Shown here: positions 22,234-34,682 of the stretch, piece by piece
Position numbering within the stretch: the stretch's first letter is position 1
Layout of the letters: every line of letters begins with the position of its first letter
The notes under the pieces: model-generated
What the model was told of the DNA's origin: nothing
What the model saw: the letters and a program-made list of their open reading frames with translations, nothing else
Databases searched by the model: none
Program-made: the position numbers and the translations under genes
Origin: Magicicada septendecula
Taxonomy: Eukaryota > Arthropoda > Insecta > Hemiptera > Cicadidae
NCBI GenBank assembly: GCA_034769895.1
Contig: CM068373.1
Location: 24,948,120 to 25,012,119 of the forward strand
DNA length: 64,000 nt
Reading direction: 5' to 3'

Positions 22234-25200
22234 TTGATGGAAGAGGCGGAGCAAAATATTGGTGTCAAGATAATAAAAAGTCCTGAACTAGCGATTAAAA
22301 TAAATCAAGTTCCGGTAATTTCTCTTATTGACACAGGTAGCGCCGTGAACGCTATATCTGAAGAATGGTATGAAAACAATAAAAAACAGATGGGACACCA
22401 TGAAACCCTCAGCGTCAATAACACCACGATAGTTAGCGCCGTGGGAAATAGGTCAAAAAGTATTAGAAAACAAGTATTTTTAGAAGTAGTATTAAGCAGT
22501 AATTTAAGTGTCGATTGTGTGTTTTTAATAGTACCAGGTTTAGTGAGAAATTGTATTCTTGGTATGAACTTCCTGCAGCAATCAAAGGGGGTAATTAACA
22601 TACCAGAAGGGTGGATACAGGTACGACCGGAAGTAGTAACAAATGCGGAAGAACATCCTTATGAAGTACCGTTACTAACCATAGAAGAAAATGTATGTGA
22701 CATTGAAACTGAAATCTACAGAAAACTTGAAGAATTAGAAGGAATGGATCAGACAAGGTTAAATCAATTGGGTCAGTTGCTGGATAAAAACAAGGAGATC
22801 TTTACAGATAGGCCAGGGATCATAACGGGATACCAGCATAGTTTCCGGGTTACCGACAGCACACCTTACCTGCAAAAAGGGTGGGCCGTCCCCATCAAGT
22901 ATCAGAGGGCAGTTCAGGATGAAATTCAAAGGATGCTGGAATTTGGGATAATAGAACGAGCCCACAGTCCTTACATACAACCTCTGGTAACTGTAATTAA
23001 AAGGGTCGGGAGGGTGCGATTATGCCTAGATGCCCGGAAGGTGAATAGTATCACTATCCCGGATTATGAGGGACCTCCGCCGATCAACGAGATCCTCGCA
23101 AGGTGCAGCAACATCAAAGTCATGTCCACAATAGACTTAACAAACAGTTTCTGGCAGATTCCACTCAAGGAGGAATGTCGAGATCACACTGGTTTCTTAT
23201 ACGAAGGTAAGAGCTACAGATTTAAAGTAACGCCGTTTGGATTGAGCACCAGCCTAGCAGGCTTGACCAGGGGACTCGACCATGTGATGACCGAGGAAGT
23301 TAAGCAACATACGATTATATACGTAGATGACATCTTGTGTTTCTCGCAAAGTAAGGAAGAACATATGGAACACTTAAATAGCTTGTTGGACAACTTGAAG
23401 AAAGCTAATATCACAGTAAATTTAAAGAAATCACAGTTTTTCAGGAAGGAAATACCATATTTGGGCTACTGTCTAACTACAAAAGGAATCAAACCGACAC
23501 CGGATAAAGTTTCAGCAATTTTAAATTTCCAATCTCCACGAAACCCAAAGCAATTAAAAGGTTTCTTGGGTTTAACAAACTTTTATAATAAGTTCACCAG
23601 TAGGTACGCGGAGAGCACACAACCTTTATTGCATCTACTAAAGAAAGGCATTAAGTTTAAATGGGATAAAACGATGGAGGAGCAATTCCAACTTGTAAAA
23701 GAATTATTTATAGAATCTGTGGTATTAAAATTTCCTATACAGGGACGCCGTTTCTATCTGCAGTGTGACGCAAGCAACTATGCTTACGGAGGTCAACTAT
23801 ACCAGATCGACAAGGAAGGGGAGATCGCCGTAATAGCGTACACTAGCCGAACATTCAAAAATGCGGAGAAAAACTATTTTACTACTGAAAAAGAGCTGTT
23901 AGCAATCGTCCAATGTTTAAAGAAATTCAGGATATATATAATAGGCCAACCTCTTACTATATTAACCGATAACAAAGCGTTAACGTTTATCCAAAAATGC
24001 CATTTAAATAATACCAGGATCGCAAGATGGATACTTGCGATACAAGAGTATAACTTTGAGATATTACACTGCAGGGGTAAAGACAATGTTGTTGCAGACC
24101 TCTTAAGCAGATACCCAGAAGGTGATACTATAAACGAACCCATCGACGAGAAATACGAATACTACATCCACACAATGGAAATAAAAATGAACAAAGATAT
24201 AACAACAAATTTAAGAAAAATACACCTGCTACAAATGGAAAACAAGAAGTTAGGACAATTGATCAACAGAGTTAAGGAGGGAGACCATCATAAATTAAAC
24301 CAACATTTCAAAGTAATAGACAATAAACTATATAGGAGATGGAAGACGCAGTGGAAGTTATACATCCCAAAGGAAATTCGGAAGGAATTGATACAAGAGA
24401 TCCACCAGATATATGGCCATCCAGGTACAAAAAGGACTCTGCAGCTTCTGAAGGAGCACTTTACATTCGAAGAAATGTGCAAGAGTGTCAGCCAGCTGAT
24501 CAGATGTTGTGACCTGTGTCAGAGATGTAAAGACAGTGGGAATCGACTCATTTCTGGAGAAACAAGACCCATCCTGCCTACAAGAAAGGGAGAGCTCTTA
24601 AGCATGGACTATTACGGACCTCTACCGATGTCCAGTGGTGGAGTGAAGTACCTATTAGTTATAGTGGACAATTTTACGAAATACGTGGAGTTGTATGCTT
24701 TACGTAGAGCCACCACAAACATAACATTGAAACGACTACAACAATACATTGATATACATGGTAAACCGGATAGTGTGTTAACAGACAATGGCACACAATT
24801 CACGTCTCGAAAATGGATGCAGGGTCTGAAAGAGCTAAACATAAAACCTAAATACACAGCGATTCGGAATCCTTGCACTAATATTGCGGAAAGATGGAAC
24901 CGGCAGCTCGGAAACCTGTTCCGTATTTTTGTCAGAGAGAGACACACTAAATGGGCAAAATACATAAAAACAATCAAGTCGTGTCTGAATGAAACATACC
25001 AAGAGACAATAAAGATTACGCCATACGAAGCTCAGTTTGGGAAAAAACCAACCAGACATTGGGAACAGTATGTAGACCCTATTGTGATTAACAATGAAGG
25101 AGTAAATGTAGAAAGACTACAATTACGAATCAAGGAAAGGGGAGAGCGACAGGCGGCCCGAATAAATAAATCAAAGAAAATTACGGAATTTGAAGTGGGA

Positions 25201-25404
25201 GAAAGAGTTCTGATACGAGCGCATCATATATCGGACGCTACTCAGAATATAATAGGAAAATTCTGTGCGATATATGAGGGTCCGTACACAATAGTAAAAA
25301 AAATCGGAAGCGCTACGTACCAATTACAGGACGACCAGAATAACGATTCTATACGAGGAATATTCAACACTAGGCAACTAAAAATGTATCATTCAGATTC
25401 TTAG
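22234..25404 (+). CDS. pol: Gypsy Pol polyprotein (1056 aa)
   Basis: Protease, reverse transcriptase, RNase H and integrase in Ty3/Gypsy order. The aspartic protease carries LIDTGSAVNAI (about residue 31). The RT has LCLDARKVNSIT, STIDLTNSFWQI and the catalytic YVDDILCFS (about residue 365). RNase H has YLQCDASNYAYGGQL and FTTEKELLAI. The integrase has an HHCC finger (IHQIYGHPGTKRTL, CCDLCQRC), a DDE core (LSMDYYGPLP, LTDNGTQFTS, NIAERWNRQLG) and a C-terminal GPYTIVKKIGSATYQL block like the GPY/F module. The whole frame is open. The start is taken at the first Met; natural expression may instead depend on read-through or frameshifting from gag, as is common in the family. Confidence 0.93.
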   Translation: MMEEAEQNIGVKIIKSPELAIKINQVPVISLIDTGSAVNAISEEWYENNKKQMGHHETLSVNNTTIVSAVGNRSKSIRKQVFLEVVLSSNLSVDCVFLIVPGLVRNCILGMNFLQQSKGVINIPEGWIQVRPEVVTNAEEHPYEVPLLTIEENVCDIETEIYRKLEELEGMDQTRLNQLGQLLDKNKEIFTDRPGIITGYQHSFRVTDSTPYLQKGWAVPIKYQRAVQDEIQRMLEFGIIERAHSPYIQPLVTVIKRVGRVRLCLDARKVNSITIPDYEGPPPINEILARCSNIKVMSTIDLTNSFWQIPLKEECRDHTGFLYEGKSYRFKVTPFGLSTSLAGLTRGLDHVMTEEVKQHTIIYVDDILCFSQSKEEHMEHLNSLLDNLKKANITVNLKKSQFFRKEIPYLGYCLTTKGIKPTPDKVSAILNFQSPRNPKQLKGFLGLTNFYNKFTSRYAESTQPLLHLLKKGIKFKWDKTMEEQFQLVKELFIESVVLKFPIQGRRFYLQCDASNYAYGGQLYQIDKEGEIAVIAYTSRTFKNAEKNYFTTEKELLAIVQCLKKFRIYIIGQPLTILTDNKALTFIQKCHLNNTRIARWILAIQEYNFEILHCRGKDNVVADLLSRYPEGDTINEPIDEKYEYYIHTMEIKMNKDITTNLRKIHLLQMENKKLGQLINRVKEGDHHKLNQHFKVIDNKLYRRWKTQWKLYIPKEIRKELIQEIHQIYGHPGTKRTLQLLKEHFTFEEMCKSVSQLIRCCDLCQRCKDSGNRLISGETRPILPTRKGELLSMDYYGPLPMSSGGVKYLLVIVDNFTKYVELYALRRATTNITLKRLQQYIDIHGKPDSVLTDNGTQFTSRKWMQGLKELNIKPKYTAIRNPCTNIAERWNRQLGNLFRIFVRERHTKWAKYIKTIKSCLNETYQETIKITPYEAQFGKKPTRHWEQYVDPIVINNEGVNVERLQLRIKERGERQAARINKSKKITEFEVGERVLIRAHHISDATQNIIGKFCAIYEGPYTIVKKIGSATYQLQDDQNNDSIRGIFNTRQLKMYHSDS

Positions 25405-26579
25405 TTGACGCCAGTGAAAGGTTATGAATTATAAAGCAATTGTAAGACGCAATAGAGTATTAAATAAATTGTAATAATTTTAACATTAATTAAACTAAAA
25501 TGATAATTGTATAATTGTATAAACGATGAAGTAAAATACTAACAAATGTAGTAGTACTTATAATCTTCATGATAACGAAATGTGAACTAAAATTTTAGCG
25601 ATAATTATGTTAACATAAGTACATAGACAATATATATATGTGTTAAACGAATGCAAGTGTAAGGAGAATTAATATGGTTAGAATAAGATTGTTTAATATA
25701 TGTGTTTAATATAACAATTGAACGCGAACAATCAATAAAATTAGAATAGTGATATGTACATGTATATGTGATGCAAGACTCTTAAAATTCAATTAAATAG
25801 TGAAATGATTGAAAAGTTACAATAAGTAAAAGATGGACTATCAAAGGACATTAATAGCGAATTATTGTAGAAAACTTGATTAATTTATGGCATTAAAATC
25901 TATAATATTATTAAAATAGCAAGATGTAATTGGCGAATTAGTAGAAATTTTGATAGTAATTAATATTTTATAAATACTGCAAGGTAATATAGAGTAAATC
26001 AATGTGAATATAAAAATGAATAGTTAAATTAAGGTTAATATAATGATTAACATGTGTAAAATTGTACAATGAAAAGAGAGAATTCTAAAAAATTATTTTA
26101 CAGAAATATAAAATTTATTGATATGATAAATGATGCTAGCATTGAATAAAACTTGCTAAATTAATTTTGTAAATATTATAGGTCCTGTAAGGGATATGTA
26201 AGGAATTGTTTTAAATTGATGCTGAATGACGAATTTAAATTTAATGTCTAAAGATTAGTTTGTAAGTATAATTATATGTTAAGTAAGGGTTGTAAGAAAA
26301 GAAAGTTAAAAGATATATGTAACGGATTCATTTAAAAACGGAAAGCGAAAGTATTTTGAAAAAGGGTCCTGGGGTACTGTTTACATTACATAATAAACAG
26401 CCCGCAGTGGGTCACTACAGGTAGCAAATCCATTACACTACGTCCAACAGATGATGAGCCAATACTAGGAATATAAAATGTATGCATTTCGTCATGTTAA
26501 ACCTCGATGACAAGGCGCAGAAATTTGAATCTCTTTTAGATGTATGAAATCCATCCAAAGCGACAAATTTCGGGGACGA
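25405..26579 (+). other. Gypsy tail between pol and 3' LTR
   Basis: AT-rich, with no open frame of note and no envelope gene. A short purine run (TTTCGGGGACGA) stands just before the LTR and may act as the polypurine tract. Confidence 0.5.
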
Positions 26580-28203
26580 TATAACGCCAAAATCAGAAAT
26601 TTTGAAAATTTCTTATTTTGAGTAGAGATGTATCTTTAAGCGCCGTAACAGGGAATTGTTGTGTGAAACGCAGAGGTGACTGACAGGCAATAAAATCATA
26701 TATCAGCCCCAACACGCTCACGGCAAATAGGCTGAGTTCATCGCTCTCCATACTAAGAAACGTTAAACTTTGACAACTACCTCAAATCCGTAGAAAAAAG
26801 GGCACAGAAGTAAACGAACTCATTTGAAGAGCAGCTGTAGGTATTAACAATAGACCAGAATACATATACACGCCAGCTGCATATAGCGAAACAAAAAAAG
26901 GTATATGTTATTGAAAGACTCAAACGGTCAGCGACAGGACTTCGACCTTACTGAGAAGAGAGAAAGCTCGGAGTAATGTCCGAACACAAGCAAGAAGTGT
27001 TGAAAGGAAATTTGGTAAGGCCTGTAAGTAACAATAGTTGATGCCATTAGAACAACCTAGTGCACGAAAACAATACTTGACGAGAAAGTTAAGGGTTGTT
27101 TTGTTTACTCCAAAAAAGTGACAGGCAAGAATTATTGCTACAGTATCTAGCAGCGACAACGACCTCAGTGTAGTGACCTAGGGAAGGAATCTGGTGGGAA
27201 TCCAAAGGCCTATCAGAGAAGTTCTTTCGGAAAAATAGGTGGTCTCTAAATCTGAAGAGTCGTAAAGTAGAACCAATTAGAAAACAGCGTAAGAAAAATC
27301 AGGAGTAAGTGGGAGAAATATGGAATTCGATATAGGAACGCGAGAAAGGCGCGCTAGGAGTTTAACTAAAAATTTTGACGGAAACGGGAGTGTAAGTCCG
27401 CGACCGAGATTCCCATAGTTATTGGACTTAGAGAAATTCGGTACGATGGTTAGAAAAGTAAGCTCGTATTAGAACAGATTTCGGTAAAGAGAAAAACTGT
27501 AATTTTACTAGTGACGTACAAGTGAATTAATACAACACAAATGATAATCAAATAACGCTGTAATTTAGTTGTGCAAATACGCAACAATAACTTTATCATC
27601 GAGTAACATTATGAAACGAGCTAAACCCGTAACAACAGTAATTCAAACCATAACGCAGTTAATAAATAATAATTAATAATGGCTGTAGAAGCGAATAACT
27701 ATAATAACAATTAACGCGAACTAATTTGAGAGAGTGAAGTTTGGTGTTGTGCAGTGTCTTGTGACTCAAAGGAGACCACGTTACAATCTGCTAATCCAGA
27801 GGGAAATATCGCAGTTACGCCAGACGATCAACATGCAACCACACAGTATGAACCGCTACCAGATTCGGATACATACCACAAGTAAAATTTTCATGCTATA
27901 ATTAGTATTAGGTCCACTGTCTGTTCACTTAAAGAACTCATAAGATTTAATTAAAGGATTAAGATAAAATTTTATTTAGAACAAAATTAAATCATATTAG
28001 GAAATTATGGAAATTAAGTTTATCTATAAGCACCGATTTTAAATGAATCCAGATCAATAATTAACAATGTCGTAATATATAATAATTTAAGAAAAAAATT
28101 ATTTAAAGTTTTGTCTTTGAATAAGAATTACAATATTTAAATTATTAGAGCTATGAATATGAGTAATGAAATAAGATTTATGAAAATGAATATGTTTATA
28201 TAT
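26580..28203 (+). repeat. Gypsy 3' LTR, first part
   Basis: Matches 18600-20223 nearly base for base. It stops at the left end of the inserted palindromic element, where ATAT (28200-28203) is the left copy of that element's target duplication. Confidence 0.95.
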
Positions 28204-30891
28204 TGTAGCGTCACAGAACGTTCCATAAAAAGAAATCATTTATATAGTAAGTTAGCATAGGCGGAAAGTGATGTGAACAGTATCGAACCCAAGTAGTCCC
28301 AATAAATTGTGTAATTTTGTATAATAATTATTTCTATCAACTTGAAAAAAACGACCAAACTATGACTAAGACAAAACCCCATATATATTATTAAAGTGAA
28401 TAAGAGTGAAAAAACCATAAGACACTATAAGAGAGAGAAATAATGTCAGAATCCACCAGAATAAAGTCAATAATTATTAAGTTTTATAACTATGAATATA
28501 GTATTAAAAACTATTTGTTGTGAATAAATGGACATGATCCATTATTATATTATGTGATGTAAATAAAATAAATGTATTAAATGACTTAAATACATTATTA
28601 GAAAGAGTTTAAGTTAAAATAAAAATTGTATATTTGTTATGACAAAAAAATATTAATGTGTTGGATTTGAGACCATACTCCAAGATTTCATGAAAAAATT
28701 AATTATTATCAGATTTAAATAAAAACTATATGTAATTGTCAAGCAGACAATAGTGAACAATTTATCTTAAATAAAGGAAGCTGTCAAATGAATAAAAAGC
28801 AGCCAAAATAGCCAAAAACCGTGTTAACTAAAAACATGTAATAGGCATCTAATATTGTATAATTTATGAATTTAATGTTGCCAAAATGCAACCAAACTGT
28901 ATTAGAAAGCTGTAATATGATATAAAGCAACTATACTAATATACCTGACCAACTTTAACATTGTAATAGTCAAGTCAGCAAAATATTTACTTATACCATG
29001 TATGGCTGAAGCCAATTATCCAGTACAAAAGAATCATATCTGGCTAAAATACTTACATAATACTAACAAAAATAAGATAGAAAGGTACAATACATCAAAA
29101 TACCTTAATAAGAAATAAACTCAGTTGAAAGTAAAATCAATTCTAAAAGAATTTAACTATTTAGAGTGAGATTTGTCACACCATAAAAAGTGACATCTCA
29201 AGACAATCAATGATGCTATGTCATCTTGTGATAAATATAAAATATGTACAAAGTAACCAGGTATCACAAAAGATAGACAAAATAATAAACTCTGTGTGTA
29301 TAGTGGTGAAATGATACATATATTAAAGGAAAAGACTAATCATTGTATTAGAAAACTTACAAGAATTTAGGCCATGAGCAGAGGCCATATAAAATTGTAT
29401 TTATTTGTGTTTTATTGATGTTAAAATTTGTTTATTTTGTTGTAGGAGAGTAGTAGTAGTAGATGTCCAGCTTGTGAAGGGAACTTTATAACTCCACAAC
29501 AATTTTTATTAATAATATTGAGTTTTTAATGACTACAACTCAAGGTGAGGGTTGTAAATTGTAATGTTTGTTAGACTTAAGTTAATTAGATACCAATCAT
29601 ATTTAGTATCGCTAGATTCAGTTAAAAACAAGGAATTTAAGTACATTAATGGCATACAAATTGTAAGTACTAATGTGAAACTGTTTGATAAATACCAGTG
29701 TAAATTTTGAAATATCCATTGTATGAAGAATAAGAAATTCGTTCTAAAAGCTTCTACGGAAGTGTAAATTGTTCTGTGACATTCCATTTCGTTTATTCTC
29801 GAACAATCTAGAAGAATTTTTACACAAATATACCGGAAGTCGACGAAAACAGTCATCCCGATTTAGTATAAAAGCGAGACAAAATTTGACCACAAAACAC
29901 TTGAAGATTGAACGCCAGAACTGATGCATCTCACACAACACTGATCAACGCAGCTAAGGCGAGACCGAGAGGCGAAAAATCGACAAGACACGGCAGGAAG
30001 GCTTTTCCCGTACATAGACATACCCGACTGACTTAACCTCAACGAGAGTCGCCAAAAAGTATCGCTGAAATAGAGCAGCGATACGGCAAATTTTAATAGA
30101 AGGCACGCAGCCAGAACGTCGACGGCCCAGGAGGGTCCCAACATTTAATAGAGAACGAATTCTGCTGTGTTCGCATTGACTGACTAACGTGACAAATAAT
30201 TCTCCCGAACGTAAACAAAACAATACATCTAAGCCTTCCTCAAAACTGCATGGGGATCAGCGCTGCGGTGGCAGATTTCTGAATCAACGCTAAACAGATG
30301 ATTCGTAGTGGCGGCGTTTGAACGAGATTTTACTGCCAAACGTTTTGACAAAAAGTGCGGAAAAAGTAACGATCGGAAAAATTGACTTTAAATAGATTCA
30401 GTGTACACCCGAAGAGGCGAGATCGAGAAACTACCCGAAGGAAGTGTCCAGTGAGAGAATAAACGACCATTGGAACGTGAGTTTACCAAAATTAAAATCA
30501 TTGTTACCTGGTTACAATTATCACACAGTTGTACTTTACACGCCACACATACACCTTCAAATCACTTAGTTTTTTTTCTTGTAAGGCATCTAATTGATAT
30601 GTCTTGGTAGTTCAAAGGAGTCACGTCCTGAGATTAAAGTTTTTTCATATATTAAACTCATGCTTGTCAACTGAGTCAGAATCTGAATTATACTAGCCGA
30701 TACTTGATTGGACATATAAAAAATTGTCAATAATAATAACTTGTAAAATTTTTTTCTCTGCAATTTTATAATTTTTATGAATGATAGTCCTTCAGACGAT
30801 TTGTTTGTTGTTTTTAAAGAATCATTAAACATAACTGATTTTTCAAAGCTAAACTGGCTTGTTTAAATTTTTTTGTAGATTTAAAAATTTT
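28204..30891 (+). repeat. Palindrome left arm
   Basis: Reads inward as A-rich DNA (28260-29860), then TATAAAAG at about 29869, then a GC-richer stretch, then AATAAA at about 30456. This is an LTR-like order of U3, promoter and poly-A signal. Minus-strand open frames (for example 30590-30832) recur identically in the right arm. Confidence 0.9.
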
Positions 30892-31109
30892 ATCAATCAC
30901 ATTTAATTTTTCTTGGAACAAACGTTTCCAAGTGGCGCCCACAAAAAGCATAGTTTTAAGTTGTGTTACAGGACTACATCACTGCAGAGGATCCAGTCAA
31001 CAGGGTAAGTAACAAAAGTGCGCGGAGGTAACGCCCGACATTACAACACATTTTAAACAACACCCAAATTTCTAATCGTTATAAATTGGCGCCCCACGTT
31101 GGGGTACCA
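30892..31109. other. Palindrome spacer with two primer-site-like motifs
   Basis: A unique 218 bp. TTTCCA-AG-TGGCGCCCAC at about 30925-30942 looks like an LTR end followed by a primer-binding site. GTTATAAATTGGCGCCCCAC at about 31078-31097 resembles the Gypsy LTR/primer-site junction at 20516-20533. A donor-like CAG|GGTAAGT lies at about 31002-31010. Confidence 0.6.
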
Positions 31110-33798
31110 AATTTTTTTTTTAAATCTACAAAAAAATTTAAACAAGCCAGTTTAGCTTTGAAAAATCAGTTATGTTTAATGATTCTTTAAAAACAACAAA
31201 CAAATCGTCTGAAGGACTATCATTCATAAAAATTATAAAATTGCAGAGAAAAAAATTTTACAAGTTATTATTATTGACAATTTTTTATATGTCCAATCAA
31301 GTATCGGCTAGTATAATTCAGATTCTGACTCAGTTGACAAGCATGAGTTTAATATATGAAAAAACTTTAATCTCAGGACGTGACTCCTTTGAACTACCAA
31401 GACATATCAATTAGATGCCTTACAAGAAAAAACTAAGTGATTTGAAGGTGTATGTGTGGCGTGTAAAGTACAACTGTGTGATAATTGTAACCAGGTAACA
31501 ATGATTTTAATTTTGGTAAACTCACGTTCCAATGGTCGTTTATTCTCTCACTGGACACTTCCTTCGGGTAGTTTCTCGATCTCGCCTCTTCGGGTGTACA
31601 CTGAATCTATTTAAAGTCAATTTTTCCGATCGTTACTTTTTCCGCACTTTTTGTCAAAACGTTTGGCAGTAAAATCTCGTTCAAACGCCGCCACTACGAA
31701 TCATCTGTTTAGCGTTGATTCAGAAATCTGCCACCGCAGCGCTGATCCCCATGCAGTTTTGAGGAAGGCTTAGATGTATTGTTTTGTTTACGTTCGGGAG
31801 AATTATTTGTCACGTTAGTCAGTCAATGCGAACACAGCAGAATTCGTTCTCTATTAAATGTTGGGACCCTCCTGGGCCGTCGACGTTCTGGCTGCGTGCC
31901 TTCTATTAAAATTTGCCGTATCGCTGCTCTATTTCAGCGATACTTTTTGGCGACTCTCGTTGAGGTTAAGTCAGTCGGGTATGTCTATGTACGGGAAAAG
32001 CCTTCCTGCCGTGTCTTGTCGATTTTTCGCCTCTCGGTCTCGCCTTAGCTGCGTTGATCAGTGTTGTGTGAGATGCATCAGTTCTGGCGTTCAATCTTCA
32101 AGTGTTTTGTGGTCAAATTTTGTCTCGCTTTTATACTAAATCGGGATGACTGTTTTCGTCGACTTCCGGTATATTTGTGTAAAAATTCTTCTAGATTGTT
32201 CGAGAATAAACGAAATGGAATGTCATAGAACAATTTACACTTCCGTAGAAGCTTTTAGAACGAATTTCTTATTCTTCATACAATGGATATTTCAAAATTT
32301 ACACTGGTATTTATCAAACAGTTTCACATTAGTACTTACAATTTGTATGCCATTAATGTACTTAAATTCCTTGTTTTTAACTGAATCTAGCGATACTAAA
32401 TATGATTGGTATCTAATTAACTTAAGTCTAACAAACATTACAATTTACAACCCTCACCTTGAGTTGTAGTCATTAAAAACTCAATATTATTAATAAAAAT
32501 TGTTGTGGAGTTATAAAGTTCCCTTCACAAGCTGGACATCTACTACTACTACTCTCCTACAACAAAATAAACAAATTTTAACATCAATAAAACACAAATA
32601 AATACAATTTTGTATGGCCTCTGCTCATGGCCTAAATTCTTGTAAGTTTTCTAATACAATGATTAGTCTTTTCCTTTAATATATGTATCATTTCACCACT
32701 ATACACACAGAGTTTATTATTTTGTCTATCTTTTGTGATACCTGGTTACTTTGTACATATTTTATATTTATCACAAGATGACATAGCATCATTGATTGTC
32801 TTGAGATGTCACTTTTTATGGTGTGACAAATCTCACTCTAAATAGTTAAATTCTTTTAGAATTGATTTTACTTTCAACTGAGTTTATTTCTTATTAAGGT
32901 ATTTTCATGTATTGTATCTTTCTATCTTATTTTTGTTAGTATTATGTAAGTATTTTAGCCAGATATGATTCTTTTGTACTGGATAATTGGCTTCAGCCAT
33001 ACATGGTATAAGTAAATATTTTGCTGACTTGACTATTACAATGTTAAAGTTAGTCAGGTATATTAGTATAGTTGCTTTATATCATATTACAGCTTTCTAA
33101 TACAGTTTGGTTGCATTTTGGCAACATTAAATTCATAAATTATACAATATTAGATGCCTATTACATGTTTTTAGTTAACACTGTTTTTGGCTATTTTGGC
33201 TGCTTTTTATTCATTTGACAGCTTCCTTTATTTAAGATAAATTGTTCACTATTGTCTGCTTGACAATTACATATAGTTTTTATTTAAATCTGATAATAAT
33301 TAATTTTTTCATGAAATCTTGGAGTATGGTCTCAAATCCAACACATTAATATTTTTTTGTCATAACAAATATACAATTTTTATTTTAACTTAAACTCTTT
33401 CTAATAATGTATTTAAGTCATTTAATACATTTATTTTATTTACATCACATAATATAATAATGGATCATGTCCATTTATTCACAACAAATAGTTTTTAATA
33501 CTATATTCATAGTTATAAAACTTAATAATTATTGACTTTATTCTGGTGGATTCTGACATTATTTCTCTCTCTTATAGTGTCTTATGGTTTTTTCACTCTT
33601 ATTCACTTTAATAATATATATGGGGTTTTGTCTTAGTCATAGTTTGGTCGTTTTTTTCAAGTTGATAGAAATAATTATTATACAAAATTACACAATTTAT
33701 TGGGACTACTTGGGTTCGATACTGTTCACTTCACTTTCCTCCTATGCTAACTTACTATATAAATGATTTCTTTTTATGGAACGTTCTGTGACGCTACA
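31110..33798 (-). repeat. Palindrome right arm
   Basis: Reverse complement of 28204-30891, about 99% identical by eye. It ends CGCTACA at 33798, where the left arm begins TGTAGCG. Open frames here mirror those of the left arm. Confidence 0.9.
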
Positions 33799-34186
33799 TA
33801 TGCCTCACCGTTAAAGTTGATAATTTTGGAAAAACATATCTTTGGTTTTGATGAAATTATCATCTCTATAATAACCCTTTATTAGCTTCTTTATATCTCA
33901 TTCCTTTATCTTATAATTAAATTCCTGTACTACTCCTTTAATATATTAATCCAACTCAATATTCCTAGTTCGTTCTTTGTCATATCACCTATTCCTTTCC
34001 TTTTTACCTTGATGTTTTATAATTAATCTTTGATATAAATCCCTATCAATTCCCTAACTTACATAGAGGGTTGGGAGTCAGAGTGGCTCGCTATGGCATA
34101 CATTCTCTGTCCCTTCCTGTCTATAACTACTGAAATCCGAGGCAACACATCCCTGTTCAGAAAATAATAATTGCACCTTTGCAACA

Positions 34187-34219
<33 letters not shown>

Positions 34220-34622
34220 ACAATATTCAAAGATCATAGGCTCCTACACATAAATTCCCTTTCTTAAACTCTTCTGATTAATTCACAATTATATTAATAT
34301 ATCGTTCTCCGCAGGTTAAAATTATCGTTTAAAATCATTCAATGTCAATAGCTATATTCATATTCATCATTACCTCCTTATGTAACACACTGTTTTCCTT
34401 TTTTTTTTTTTCATTTATCATTTATCATTTCCATTTAGTATCAAATATATGACAGTATTTCTCCTTCTTTTCTCCTTTACTAAGTGTCCATCTAGTAATA
34501 TTTATTAATAACAATCTTTCTCCTTCTCTAAGTACGGGTAAGCTGGTAAATATACGTTGACATGGCTATTGCAAATAAATCTTGCCTATGGTGGAATGTG
34601 TCCATCTCGTAATATTTATTAA
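33799..34622. other. Non-palindromic part of the foldback insertion
   Basis: AT-rich DNA with an (AAT)n/poly-A run at about 34187-34220. A 113-bp tandem duplication is marked by TGTCCATCT at 34486 and 34599. No coding. It separates the palindrome from the third terminus. Confidence 0.6.
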
Positions 34623-34678
34623 TATGCTAACTTACTATATAAATGATTTCTTTTTATGGAACGTTCTGTGACGCTACA
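34623..34678 (-). repeat. Third copy of the foldback terminus
   Basis: The 56 bp are identical to the complement of 28204-28259. This copy, not the one at 33798, abuts the ATAT target duplication. Confidence 0.93.
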
Positions 34679-34682
34679 ATAT

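Larger units (their letters stand above)
28204..34678. mobile_element. Foldback-type element inserted in the Gypsy 3' LTR
   Basis: The ends are inverted: the left terminus TGTAGCGTCACAGAACGTTC recurs as its complement at 34623-34678 (56 bp). It is flanked by a 4-bp target duplication, ATAT (28200-28203 and 34679-34682). Most of it (28204-33798) is a palindrome of two arms of about 2.69 kb around a 218-bp spacer, followed by 825 bp of unrelated AT-rich DNA and a third copy of the terminus. It encodes no transposase. TG...CA ends, a 4-bp duplication, a TATA box, a poly-A signal and primer-site-like motifs at the centre suggest derivation from an LTR element. A long-inverted-repeat DNA transposon is the alternative. 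It is younger than the Gypsy insertion. Confidence 0.85.

Noticed and set aside
25405-26579. Possible envelope gene of the Gypsy element
   Set aside because: No open frame of meaningful length in the tail.
30590-32469. Mirror-image open frames around the palindrome (for example 30590-30832 and 31172-31414)
   Set aside because: Identical because the arms are inverted copies. No recognisable domains, and the region looks promoter-like.
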